Source of the DNA: Larix kaempferi
Taxonomy: Eukaryota; Streptophyta; Pinopsida; Pinales; Pinaceae
Assembly: GCA_027924585.1 (NCBI GenBank)
Contig: BSBM01000007.1
Location: forward strand, 10,693,501 to 10,757,500
DNA: 64,000 nt
Reading direction: 5' to 3'
The position numbers and the translations under genes were made by a program. The notes below the pieces were generated by a model. It did no database searches, was not told the origin of the DNA, and saw only the letters and a program-made list of their open reading frames with translations. Below, one piece after another: positions 45,350 to 56,725 of this stretch (its first letter is position 1; every line of letters begins with the position of its first letter).

Positions 45350-45998
45350 TGTTAAATTTTCAGAATTTACTTCAATCTGAACTAGAATCTTAGCTGAGAG
45401 AACAACATGTACAGCATATCTACAGCATATCAATCATGGAGACAATAATGCAAGCACACAAGAGACACAAAGATTTACTTGGGGAAAACCATAAAGGTGA
45501 AAAACCCCAATAACTTCCTCAGAGATAGATAGAGCAATGATACAACCAACCAAGAGATATAGCCATAACCTAGCAATAGATCCTCCTCCTCCATAAGTGC
45601 GCCACTCCTCCTTGAGTGCATGTGTGAGAAGTGAGTGAGTAAATAGAGTGCCTCCCGCACTCTATTTATACTTGACTTGACTTGCCTTTTTACCTAACTC
45701 ATGTAGGCTCGAACTTAACCACATAATATAATGCTGACTGGGCCGACCCCCAATAGGGTGGTCTAATAACCCTTTGACCCACATGGCCGACCCCCAATAG
45801 GGTGGTCTAATAACCCTTTGACCCACATGACTTATACAGGGCCGACCCCAACAAGGTGGTCTAATAACCCATCAAGTATAAGTTACAACACTTACAATAT
45901 AAATGACGACACTTCCGTATAGAGGAATAATACCATCTCTATAGGAATACAATATACATATATGTGAAATACATTCCGAAGTTACATATACATCAACA
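45350..45998 (-). repeat. Element C 3' LTR (649 bp)
   Basis: It contains a TATA box (reverse TATTTATA, 45663-45670) and, upstream of it in transcription, three tandem ~45-bp motif copies around GGTGGTCTAATAACCC (45730-45870). It is the same LTR family as A. Confidence 0.95.
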
Positions 45999-46255
45999 CT
46001 CCCTCTTAACTAGGAAGGTATTTCTCAGCACAGTTCTTCTAGCACAAGTCATCTTCTCTGGATCATCGTCACTGGATAATCGTCATCGAGTCATCATCAT
46101 CGTCACTGCTGCTGCTATCTCAATCAATCTCTGAATCTACTCATCATAGGAAGTTCTACAGAGCCAGTCCTTTTTCATACTGGATCTAGGCCCACCACCT
46201 GTAGGTCTTCATCATCACTGGCCATACTGTGGAATCCTCAGGACTTATTACGTGC

Positions 46256-46760
46256 GTCACAAAACCTCGAAAGAGCATCCCAGGATGTTACGGGTACACA
46301 ACTCCGACCTGTAGGATCTCCCAGGGCGCTATTACATGTGACCCCACCACAAAACCTTGAAAGAGCATCCCAGGATGTTACGGGTACATAACTCCAACCT
46401 GAAGGATCTCCTAGGGCACAAATTACATGTGGTCACCACAAAACCTAGCAAGAGCATCTCAGGATGTTACGGGTACACAACTCCGACCTGAAATCTCCCA
46501 GGGCACAAATTACATGTGGTCATGGAAAAACCTCGAAAGAGCATCTCAGGATGTTACGGGTACACAACTCCGACCTGAAATCTCCCAGGTCCCAAATTAC
46601 ATGCCATAGGACAAAACCTCGCAAGAGCATCTCAGGATGTTACGGGTACACAACTCTGACCTGAGATCTACCAGGGCGCTATTACATGTCCTCCCAGAGC
46701 AATGTCTCGAAAGAGCATCCCAGGCTGTTACGGGTACACAACTCCGACCTATAGGATCTC
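46256..46760 (-). repeat. Element C array, ~87 bp x 6
   Basis: Units contain CCTCGAAAGAGCATC, GATGTTACGGGTACACAACT and AAATTACATGTG. The block GATGTTACGGGTACAC recurs at intervals of 87-89 bp. It is homologous to array 3 of A in reverse. Confidence 0.9.
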
Positions 46761-46839
46761 CCAGACATGCTCATCTGCACAACCTGATCCACGGCCACAG
46801 AGTATCAACCTGATACTCACCATACATCATCCTTATGTA

Positions 46840-47460
46840 CTCATGATCGTCCTGATCATCATCACTGCAACGTCCTGCTACATGTCATCTGGAGCAACAT
46901 CCTGAAGCTCATCATCCATGATCATCCTGATCATCACTGCAACATCCTGCTGCATGTCATCTGGAGCAACATCCTGAAGCTCATCAATGCATCCACCTGA
47001 TGCATACCAAGTATCTACCTGATACATATCATCATACATGATCCACCTGATCATCAATGCATCCACCTGATGCATACCAAGTATCTACCTGATACATATC
47101 ATCATACATGATCCACCTGATCATCAATGCATCCACCTGATGCATACCAAGTATCTACCTGATACATGATACATATCACCATACATGATCCACCTGATCA
47201 TACAATGCATCCACCTGATACATATACAGATACATGGTCCAAGCATCCAACATGATGCACATACATACCTAAATGATCCACCTGATCATATCCAACATCC
47301 AACATGATGCATACATACATAAATGATCCAACTGATCATATCCAGCATCCAACATGATGCGTACATACATACATAAAAATGATCCAACTGATCATATCCA
47401 GCATCCAACATGATGCGTACATACATACATAAAAATGATCCAACTGATCATATCCAGCAG
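46840..47460 (-). repeat. Element C mini-hairpin array
   Basis: On the plus strand it reads as repeats such as TGATC-CACCT-GATCA, TGCATC-CACCT-GATGCA, GTATC-TACCT-GATAC, GATC-ATCCT-GATC and GCATC-CAACAT-GATGC. These are the reverse complements of the A array types. A ~60-bp higher-order unit is repeated exactly near 46985-47120. Confidence 0.82.
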
Positions 47461-47544
47461 AAACCAGAACATCATCCTGATGCCCATTATCCAGTGCTTA
47501 CATCCACAGCCATGTGAAGGATCCTCCTTCCAACATGCTTGGAA

Positions 47545-48860
47545 TGGCTTCAACAAATGTGTCCATCACTTCTTCCTCGAAGTGTCCTCGATCTGAAGAA
47601 CGCCAAGCCTCTCTCTGAAGTACTCGAACTTCACTCTGGCTAGTGGCTTCCTCAGCACATCTGCAATCTGCTCGTCCGTCGCAACATACAGAAGCTTCAC
47701 AACTCCTCTCTACACCATATCCCTGATATAGTGATATTTGATCTCTATGTGTTTTGACCTGTCATGAAACACTGGGTTCTCGGACATCTTCACACAACTC
47801 TGGTTATCACAGAAGATACCAGTAGCCTCCAACGGGAGATCAAATAACTCAGACAGTAGCTTCCGTAGCCATACTGCCTCACAACTAGCTGAGCAGGCTG
47901 CAACATACTCTGCCTCAGCTGTACTCAGTGCTACGCAGGACTGCTTCCTGCTAAACCAAGAGATCACACCTGATCCCATACTGAAGCAACACCCAGATGT
48001 GCTCTTCCTATCTGCAGCACTGCCAGCCCAATCTGAATCAACATAACCCTGCAGGTTAAACTTTTGATTCGCCTCATACCTGAGCCCATAATCCACTGTA
48101 CCCTTCAGGTACCTCAGAACATGCTTTACAGCAACCAGGTGAACACTCCTCGGATCCGTCAAGAACTGGATCAATGTGTTCACAACAAAGCAAATGTCTG
48201 GTCTCGTGTTCGTCAGGTACATCAATGACCCAATCGTCTGATGATACATAGAGACATCAACCAGCTCAGATGAAGCATCACATAGAAGCTTCAGATTTGA
48301 TGCCATAGGTGTGGCCATGGCCTTGCAATCCATCATCCCGAACCTCTTTGGGATCTCTACTGCATACTTCCCTTGTCCAAGGAAGATTCTATCTGCACTC
48401 TGCCACACCTCCATGCCAAAAACAAATAGTGTATCATCTCCAAGTTCTTCATCTCGAACTCGGTAGTAAGCTTCCGCTGCGTGTCGGCAATCAATCTATC
48501 TTCACCATACCAAGTTCTGCACATATATGATTTCCTATCATGTGTATCAGAACCAAGTGGCTGCTCTACATACACTTCTTCTTCAACTACACCATTCAAG
48601 GAAGCTGTCTTGAATCCATCTAGTGTATCTTCTATTTCATCACTTTTATATTTCTCAATGCTGCCATCTGCAACATGCTTGATCTGATAGTTCCATTTGG
48701 AAGTCATAGCAAACTTCCCTTCATGTCTTGGGATTACATCCCAAACATCATTCTTCATGATCGACGGATCATGGCATTTCATTTCTTCATCCCAGATCCT
48801 GGGAACTTCAATATCTTCAACATCTTCAATAGATATCTTTGTTGCTGGAACAAATGTTGT
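47545..48860 (-). pseudogene. pol: Element C Copia reverse transcriptase/RNase H remnant
   Basis: The RT N-terminal part (48357-48782) keeps MKNDVWDVIPR and NGVVEEEVYVEQPLG. The stretch after SIEKYK jumps to the region before the LDGF block, and SYMC joins RTWYG as in A. The whole YVDD palm segment is deleted in C. The 47710-48414 frame is a long intact stretch (MEVWQSADRIFLGQGKYAVEI to IEIKYHYIRDMV), including IGSLMYLTNTRPDICF, DSDWAGSAADRKSTSGCC and ALSTAEAEYVAACSASC. RNase H residues there look well kept. The frame ends in a stop near 47710, with the C-terminus (DEQIADVL region) continuing to ~47545. Confidence 0.9.
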
Positions 48861-48889
48861 AGTTCTTCTTTTGTAGGAGATGGCATATG

Positions 48890-51800
48890 ATATTTCCTAC
48901 ACAACAAGTTAAATTGCATGATTATAAAACATCTCATAGTTTTCAAAACAAATTCTTACACATAAAGAAATATGCCATACAGTCATGCAATTATCTTAGC
49001 CAATGCTTCAATACAACATTTATCCATATCCTGTAACTTTCTATATGCCTTCCAATCTCTACCAGAACATTGTTAAGAGTGTGCACAACTCCCAACATGT
49101 CAGCAAAGAGGTTTCATTCTAGATAAGTAGCAATGGAATGTTGTACAGTGCCATAGGCCACTTACCCATGTATATTAGTAGTATATTGCTCATCAATGCA
49201 ACTATTCTAATATGCACAATACATATCCTAAGTCTAGGAACATGGGCATATACAACATTGAACAATTTTATTTAAACAAACACATATGCAAGAAATGACA
49301 ATACTTATCTTTGTTTGTTCGTTAGGTGGACTCCCTCTGAGTCTTCACTTCCTTGCAGGAGCTGCTGGAGTCCTAATCTGAAGTAGCTTCTTCTACACCT
49401 TTTTGTTGTGGAATGTAGAGAGATGGTCAACTCCCTCTGAATATCTGCATCCTTGCATAAACCACTGGAGTGTACTCCCTCTTGATCTTTGCTTCCTGGA
49501 TTACTTGTCCTTGAACTTACATTCATCCTTGGTTGCTATGCATGCTTATTAGTATCATGATTGTGTTATCCTTGTGATCTCATATAAAATCATACATTCA
49601 TTAGTATACTATTAAAACACAATAATCTCAAGCATGTATAGTCATGATCATTTCAAACAGAAAATAATAAGCATTAGCATTCAAGGTTTATGTAGAATTC
49701 TTAAGGTTAGTCAAATCATAAGAAACATAACATGTCTAAACCTGTAATTACTCAAACCTATGACTCTTTAGGTTAGTTGAATCATCAATAAAGATAAGAG
49801 ATATATTATGCATAAAACCTGTGATTATTCAAACCTATACCATCATGATTCTTCTGGTTAGTCATATCATCAATTAAGGTAAGAAACATAATATGCATAC
49901 AACCATGATTATTCAAACTTATGACTTCATGAATAATCATTATCAACAATAGTATAAGATCCTAACACAAGGTAGGATTCTATCTTGATATAGGAAAAAC
50001 ATACCTGGATTAGCATGCTAGCTATTTATGTCTAACATACTCACATGATGTCTTCTTTTTCTTCTTCAATGACTTGTGCTAGTAACCTGTATATCTCATA
50101 GGTTAACTATTACAAAACCAAGTTATACATACCTCGTAAATGGATCTTCTATGAGATCCATGACAATGGATGAATCTTTGTCCTCATGTTATCATGATCA
50201 TATGTTCTTGGACCAGAACATGATTTGTCTTTCTTGGTGTACCTTTCATGTTAGTAGACAACATAAACCTCATACAACACCATAATGCATTAGTACAATC
50301 ATAAGTGTCAACACCCTAACCAATGAATATCTTCTATCATGCATTCATAATTTTGTTAAGGTGATACGACAAATCTAAAATCAAAATTGTACTAACCGTA
50401 CTAACATGAAGACAAACATACCATAAACTTAATCATGGACAAATCTTAAAGCATACCTCGATGAGTCATACCTGTCGAGATCGCTTGTAATCTCCTTATG
50501 TAAAGCCTTAGCCTTATCTCCCTCTGAAACAGGAACTCCTTCACTTATGCAGGCAACCAATCCATCTTCTTCTAGGATTAACCCTATCCACTTGATTTGC
50601 AAGAACTGGACCTGGAGCTGGATATGGGTTTTTCAGAGAAACCCCAAAAATTCAAACTTTGAATTTCAAACTTCCGAAAGGATAGAAATATGCGCCTTGA
50701 TGAGCTGATCAAATTGGTATATTCAGAATTTGAAAACCGCAAAGTTTCACTCCTCAATTTTGCCTTTGAAACTTCTGGATTTACTGGACGTGACCCTGAA
50801 CTGGGGTTTGATGAATCCCACTCTTCTACCCCATCAAAAAGTTTGATCCAAATCTCTAAGCTTCTATTTTTCTGAGGAGCTTCCAGCCGTGGTCACAGAT
50901 TTCAAAAATTCCCATTTTTACAGAAGCCCTAATTTTCCACTTTTCTGATCAAAGTCCCGAACTAGGGTCTCATCAAGCCCGACCTTCTACCCAACCAAAA
51001 ATTCTGATCTTGGTCTCTAAGTTTCTATTTTGATGAGTAGCATCCATCCGTGGTCTCGGATTACAAAAATTCCAACTTTCTACGAAGCCCTAAATTTCGG
51101 AAGCCATGAATGAAGGTACTCAAAAAATAATTCTGTTTTGACAGAAATATGTACCTGATTGTTTCTAGTGTAACTCCAAACTTTTCGATCCACAGGGTCT
51201 GAAAAAGTTTTCTGAGATAGCCTGACCTGTTATCTTTCCATCCTGATAGGTTTTACCTCAATTGGATTCTCTGAGAGAGAGTTATGCCAAATGTCGCAAC
51301 GTGACCTGTTTTGGGATAAAACAGAAGAGCGAACTTGTACGGCGTGCCACGTGTCACTGTCTAAACTTCGGCCTCTGAAAAAATTTCCTGAGATATCTCG
51401 GCCTGTTATATTTCCATCCTTATAGGTCTGACCTCAATTGAGCGAGAGTTATGCCAAGTGTCGCAACATGACCTGTTTATGGGATAATACAGGAGAGCGA
51501 ACTTGTACGGCGTGCCACGTGTCACTGGTTCAACTTCTGCCTCTGAAAACTTTTTCTGAGATAGTACAGACTGTGTACTACCTGTCACTTTTTACTAAAT
51601 TTCATTTGGAGCTTCCTAGCCCAGGTTATGGCCTTTTTCCCAAGGTCACCTGATTTTGACTCAGATCTGGAAGAGGCAGAAACCCTATATTGTACAGATC
51701 ATAAATCACAAAGTACAACGAGTTAGAGGTTGTCCTTTGGACACAAGGTACCTGGAGATTTAATCTTATTCCTGTAACAATTTCAGATCCGCAAACTTCG

Positions 51801-51914
51801 CCAAAACGGATTTATAGCGAAAGTTCTACGATGACTGGTTTTTTCTATATCAAGCCCTAGCATCGTAAGTGCAACAAGTGTCATACATGCCATATTATGC
51901 CTTCTTTCAGGCTA
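48890..51914 (-). other. Element C non-coding leader
   Basis: It is homologous in reverse to 2111-5130 of A. It contains two units of leader repeat 1 (51190-51600), two of repeat 2 (50750-51110) and reverse CATACCT splice-donor-like motifs at about 50005-50135. No gag or integrase is present. Confidence 0.75.
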
Positions 51915-51926
51915 GCTCTGATACCA
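51915..51926 (-). other. Element C primer-binding site
   Basis: The minus strand reads TGGTATCAGAGC, an exact initiator-Met consensus, directly next to the LTR at 51927. Confidence 0.93.
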
Positions 51927-52575
51927 TGTTAAATTTTCAGAATTTACTTCAATCTGAACTAGAATCTTAGCTGAGAGAACAACATGTACAGCATATCTAC
52001 AGCATATCAATCATGGAGACAATAATGCAAGCACACAAGAGACACAAAGATTTACTTGGGGAAAACCATAAAGGTGAAAAACCCCAATAACTTCCTCAGA
52101 GATAGATAGAGCAATGATACAACCAACCAAGAGAGATAGCCATAACCTAGCAATAGATCCTCCTCCTCCATAAGTGTGCCACTCCTCCTTGAGTGCATGT
52201 GTGAGAAGTGAGTGAGTAAATAGAGTGCCTCTCGCACTCTATTTATACTTGACTTGACTTGCCTTTTTACCTAACTCATGTAGGCTCAAACTTAACCACA
52301 TAATATAATGCTGATTGGGCCGACCCCCAATAGGGTGGTCTAATAACCCTTTGACCCACATGGCCGACCCCCAATAGGGTGGTCTAATAACCCTTTGACC
52401 CACATGACTTATACAGGGCCGACCCCAACAAGGTGGTCTAATAACCCATCAAGTATAAGTTACAACACTTACAATATAAATGACGACATTTCCGTATAGA
52501 GGAATAATACCATCTCTATAGGAATACAATATACATATATGTGAAATACATTCCGAAGTTACATATCCATCAACA
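51927..52575 (-). repeat. Element C 5' LTR (649 bp)
   Basis: Its TATA box is reverse TATTTATA (52240-52247), and the ~45-bp motif array is at 52310-52450. It is nearly identical to 45350-45998. Confidence 0.95.
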
Positions 52576-52621
52576 GTGAGGTTTACATCATCTCTTTGGA
52601 TCTTATGTGGGCATTTTCACA

Positions 52622-55390
52622 CGGAGTACCTCTACATTTCCAGGTAAAACACTCTTTTGAGATTGCTCTTGGTTCTTCATGACCTAACACATCTGTTTAC
52701 AGAAGATCCATTCTCAAAAATGAAAAGATTCATAGACAAATTCAATATTTAATCAACAAAGGTCATATCCGACCTAGATCCTCTCCTTGTGGAATTCTAG
52801 TCGTCCTTGTTCCAAAGAAATACGGGACTTGGTGCATGTTCATCGACTACCGATCCTTAACAAAATTTTGATAAAGAATAGATGCCCTCTGCCACGGATA
52901 GACGAGCTCATCGACTGTCTGAAAGGTGCTAAATTATTTACTAAACTCGACCTCAAGTCGAGATATCATCAGATTCCAATCGAGCACGCATATGTATGGA
53001 AAACTGCTTAACCAATGCACCTGCGACCTTCATGCGATATATAGATAACACTCTTCGACCTTTCATCGGCAAATGGGTCATTTTCTATCTCAATGATATA
53101 TTGATTTTCAGTCGATCATGGGAAGAACATGTCAGACAACTTCGACAAGTCCTCGACACTCTCAAACAACATCGACTCTACTTGAGCATGGAAAAATGTT
53201 CCTTTGCAATGAACAACATCAAATATTTTGGTTTTGTAATCGACTCTGCAGGCATTCACGTTGATCCAAACAAAGTATAAATCCTCAAATATTGGCCCAT
53301 TCCTCAAACAATTCATGAACTACGAAGTTTTCTTGGTTTGGCCAATTTTTATCGATGATTCATACTCGGATTCAGCCACATAGCCTAGCCTTTGAATCAA
53401 TTGACCAAGGGAAATGGGAAAACTGTCTTCAAATGGACATCGACACAACAACCAGCTTTTGAACAGCTCAAACACAAGCTTTGTGCTGCACTAGTACTTG
53501 TGTTTCCTGATTTGCATCAACCCTTTGAGATTGAGATGGACGCATCAGACTATGCCTTGGGCGCAGTGATCACTCAGTCTGGTCACCCACTCACTTTTCA
53601 TTCTGAAAATTTAAATGACACTGTTAGAAGATATTCGACGTATGAAAAATAAATGTCCTCCATTGTGCAAGCTCTTAATCAATGGAAACATTATATCCTT
53701 GGAAAGGAGATGGTCATTCTCACTGGCCACAAGCCTTTACAATTCATCTCATCCCAGTTGAAGTTACAGAAAAGTCGACAACTCAAGTGGATTAATTACC
53801 TGCAACAATTCCAGTTGGTAATTAAGTATCGGAAAGGTAAATTCAATGCTGCCACCGATTTTCTAAGTCGACCACCCATTACTCTTTTTTTTACAGTGAT
53901 GGTTATGCAAGATTATGACACCACCACTTGGCCTCAATTATATCAGGAAGATAATGAATTTTCATCAGTCTATTAACAAATTCAGACCAACAAGTCATCG
54001 ACCTCCGACTATTTCCCGAAAGACACCTTGCTATACAAGCTTGGACAGCTTTGTGTACTGACAGGTGAGCACCGACAACGACTCATTTGGGCCATGCACC
54101 ATAGCAAGACTATAGGACACTTTGGTAGCAAAGACCCTTGCTATTCTCCAGAAGTATTTATTTTGGCCTTCACTTAAAACTGACATTAACAAGTACATTC
54201 GATCATGCATGGTTTGTGCCATTGCTAAACCGCCTAATCGATGACAGGGATTGTACACACCTTTTCCAGTTCCTAGTCGACCATGGGAATCTATTTCTAT
54301 GGAATACTTGACGGGATATCCTACTACCAAACATCATCATGACGCATTCTTAGTATTAGTCGACATATTTTCCAAGATGGCCATTCTCATTCCATCCAAG
54401 AAGACTACGATAGCGTAGCAGACTGCTCAACTCTTCTTTGAACATGTCTAGAAACATTACGGTTTACCAAAAACCATTATCTCCAATAGAGATGCCATAT
54501 TTTTCCGCATATTTTGGAAGACCCTCTAGAAACAGCTCGACACAAGACTTTCCTTATCGACAGCTTTCCATCCTCATACAAACTAACAAACGAAAGTTGT
54601 GAATCTCTTGGTAGTACAATTGCTTCGCATGTACAACCACAAGCATCGACGAACATGGGATGAAATTCTTCCATTTATACAGCACAGCTACAATCGTGCT
54701 CAGCACAGCTCTACAGGAAAGAGTCCATTTGAGATATGTTATGGATTTCAACCCTTAGTTCCTACTAACTTGATTAGTTCCTATACACAATCGAACGATA
54801 CTGACTATAAATGACGAGAAATTGAAAAACCATTGAAGTTTCAAGATCAAATCTGCGACATCCAGAGACAAGCACATGAAATTTTGCAATGATCTAATGC
54901 GAAAGCTAAGGCCCAACACGATAAGCATCATATCCCTCATTCATTTCAAATTGGGGATCATTTCAGGTTGCATCTCAAGAAGGAACACTTCACTGGTCCA
55001 TATAAGAAGTTGAAGCCTCTACGATATGGTCCATACAGTATCCTTGAACAGATTGGAGAAAATGATTTCCAACTCGACATTCCTTCATGCCTGGGTCTGC
55101 ATCCAGTATTTAATGTGGATCTACTTCGACCATACCATGCACCACTATTGGAACATAACGACTTACTAACAGCAGAACCTGAATACATCCATCCATATGT
55201 TCAGGACCCTCTTCCTTGCGACACCATTGTGGGATGACAAGTATGCCATACAAGGACAAGCACAATTCCCTTGTTTCAAGTGGCCAAAGTTGAACAGATA
55301 CTAGCACAAGGAAAATGGTACTCTGCTACTGAATTGATCGACAACTTTCCTCATCTACACAAGCAAACAATGGGGACCATTGTTTCTTAA
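52622..55390 (+). pseudogene. pol: Element K pol: reverse transcriptase, RNase H, integrase and C-terminus
   Basis: RT spans ~52630-53340 with SPCGI, LVPKKYGTW, LDLKSRYHQIPI and the catalytic motif as YLND (53086-53097; YLDD expected). RNase H/tether spans ~53341-53900 (FEIEMDASDYALGAVITQSGHP, ILTGHKPLQFI). Integrase spans ~53960-54830 with HHCC remnants, VDIFSKMAIL, SNRD (Asn at 54485-54487; Asp expected) and QTKVVN (Lys at 54593-54595; Glu expected). The C-terminal part has RYGPYSILEQIGENDFQLDI and LGLHPVFNVDLLRPY, ending near 55390. Stops include CGA to TGA (53356) and TGG to TAG (53386). The enzyme residues are mutated and the ORF is broken throughout. It belongs to the chromovirus-like Ty3 group with a VDNG protease. 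Confidence 0.93.
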
Positions 55391-55399
55391 AGAAGGAGG

Positions 55400-55843
55400 T
55401 GTGATCCACCTAGCAGTTGGCATTATTGTCGGATTCCAACATCGACTTTGACAATTTCAGCAACTTCAACTTCGACAAGCTCAACAACATCGACTTCGAC
55501 TTCGACTTCGACAAGTTTGGCAACTTCGACAAGCACCGATGTCAACATGCATCATCGACATTGGCGACTGACGAACTATGACATATTTTATATATGTCTT
55601 CCAGTTGACCAAAGCGTTTGAACTTCTGAAACCATTCTAACTTCTCTTTTAACTGAATGTAACAGGAAAACACCCAATCATTCTTGGCACTCTATATAAG
55701 CATGTAAAATATTGTAATATATGAAGAACAAGTAATAGAGAAGAATCAAGATCAGTTCACATTCTTGCATATTATCTGTGTGTGTATGTTTATGTGTGTA
55801 GTGTATTTCCTGCTTTGCTTATTCTTATGCTTCCTCCATAACA
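55400..55843 (+). repeat. Element K 3' LTR (444 bp)
   Basis: It begins TGTGATCCACCTAGC after the polypurine tract AGAAGGAGG (55391-55399) and ends TCCATAACA. A TATA box, TATATAAG, is at 55693-55700. Its first part contains a TTCGAC-rich tract (55440-55570). No matching 5' LTR is in the window. Confidence 0.85.
55440..55570 (+). repeat. TTCGAC-rich low-complexity tract in the K LTR
   Basis: Repeats of ACTTCGAC and AACTTCGACAAG, with three directly adjacent TTCGAC units near 55495. It lies at the start of the LTR, in U3. Confidence 0.75.
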
Positions 55844-56589
55844 GTACCGATTCATTTAGTCGAACCATTGTCCCCATCGTACACCTGGGCATGTATGGAT
55901 CAAAGACTGAGGCAATGATGCCACTAGGTTTCTGAATCAGTAGCATTTTTATTTTTTATGTAATTCTATTTCAAAGTAGTAGATAAGTCTCCATCTAAAT
56001 ACATTTTTCACGTGGATCAGAACCTTATTTTCGCCTGTGTGATGTTCTAGTAGTTCTCTTGGATGCATTTTAATGGATAGTTGAAACCACTTTCTTATTG
56101 AAATTTTTTTCATGGTTTTTGTTCTTATTTTAAAGAATTAGGCTATGATTTGAGGAATATGTTGTGCCTCCTCTTAAAAAATGTCAACACTCATTTTCAT
56201 TTTCATTATGTTTCCATGGTTGATAGGTACCTAGGGTGACATATTGGGATTCATACCTCCCTATTGTTTAGGGTACCCTCCCTTGGTTAGAGGACTAGCT
56301 TTCTAACCTAAAGTGGTGCAGATATGGTGTTATCTCCATAGCCCTCCTTGGCATTTACATCTTATCTATATCCTAATTTGTGACATTTCATGTCTATAGC
56401 TAGGCATGCTATCGAATAAAATCTCATATTTGGTTGGGGAAAAACCTGGGGTACAACGTGACCCTTATCCATTTGTCTTTTTGTGCTTCCATGTGGTGTT
56501 TCAAGCACACTATTTGGGGTACCTCATATCTTGTTAAGATCGGATCTATAGTACCTTTATAGCACATGTGATATTTCCAGTACAGTCTC

Positions 56590-56725
56590 AATAGTACTTC
56601 CTATAGAGTATCATTAGGATGGCCTATAGAGTATCGAAAATATTCCTATAGAGTATCTGCAAGAAAACCTATAGAGTATCCATAGTACTTCTTGTAGAGT
56701 ATCCACGGTACACCTGTAGAGTATT
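56590..56725 (+). repeat. CCTATAGAGTATC tandem array, 22-24 bp x 6
   Basis: The core CCTATAGAGTATC or its variant CTTGTAGAGTATC starts near 56600, 56622, 56644, 56668, 56692 and 56712. More decayed units may extend left to 56540. Confidence 0.8.

Larger units (their letters stand above)
45350..52575 (-). mobile_element. Ty1/Copia element C, internally deleted, young
   Basis: LTRs 45350-45998 and 51927-52575 are both 649 bp and by eye differ at about seven positions. The duplication is ATGAG (45345-45349) and GTGAG (52576-52580), and the empty site is seen in the E 5' LTR. On the minus strand: 5' LTR, primer-binding site (51915-51926), leader to ~48890, RT/RNase H remnant, hairpin array, 87-bp array, polypurine tract (45999-46007), 3' LTR. 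It shares with A the loss of gag, protease and integrase and several pol lesions. Confidence 0.95.
34076..52621 (+). mobile_element. Copia derivative E (gag and protease fragment), with F and C nested inside
   Basis: E consists of 5' LTR pieces 34076-34456 and 42186-42595, primer-binding site 42596-42608, gag and protease fragment 42712-44449, polypurine tract 44613-44622, and 3' LTR pieces 44623-45349 and 52576-52621. The flanking duplication is CTGAG (34071-34075) and CGGAG (52622-52626), one mismatch. RT, RNase H and integrase are missing, so it depended on another element. F sits in its 5' LTR and C in its 3' LTR. Confidence 0.9.

Noticed and set aside
46427-46664. Plus-strand ORFs of 60-67 codons in the C array
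   Set aside because: They repeat every ~87 bp because the array period is close to a multiple of three; the array lies in a 3' untranslated region.
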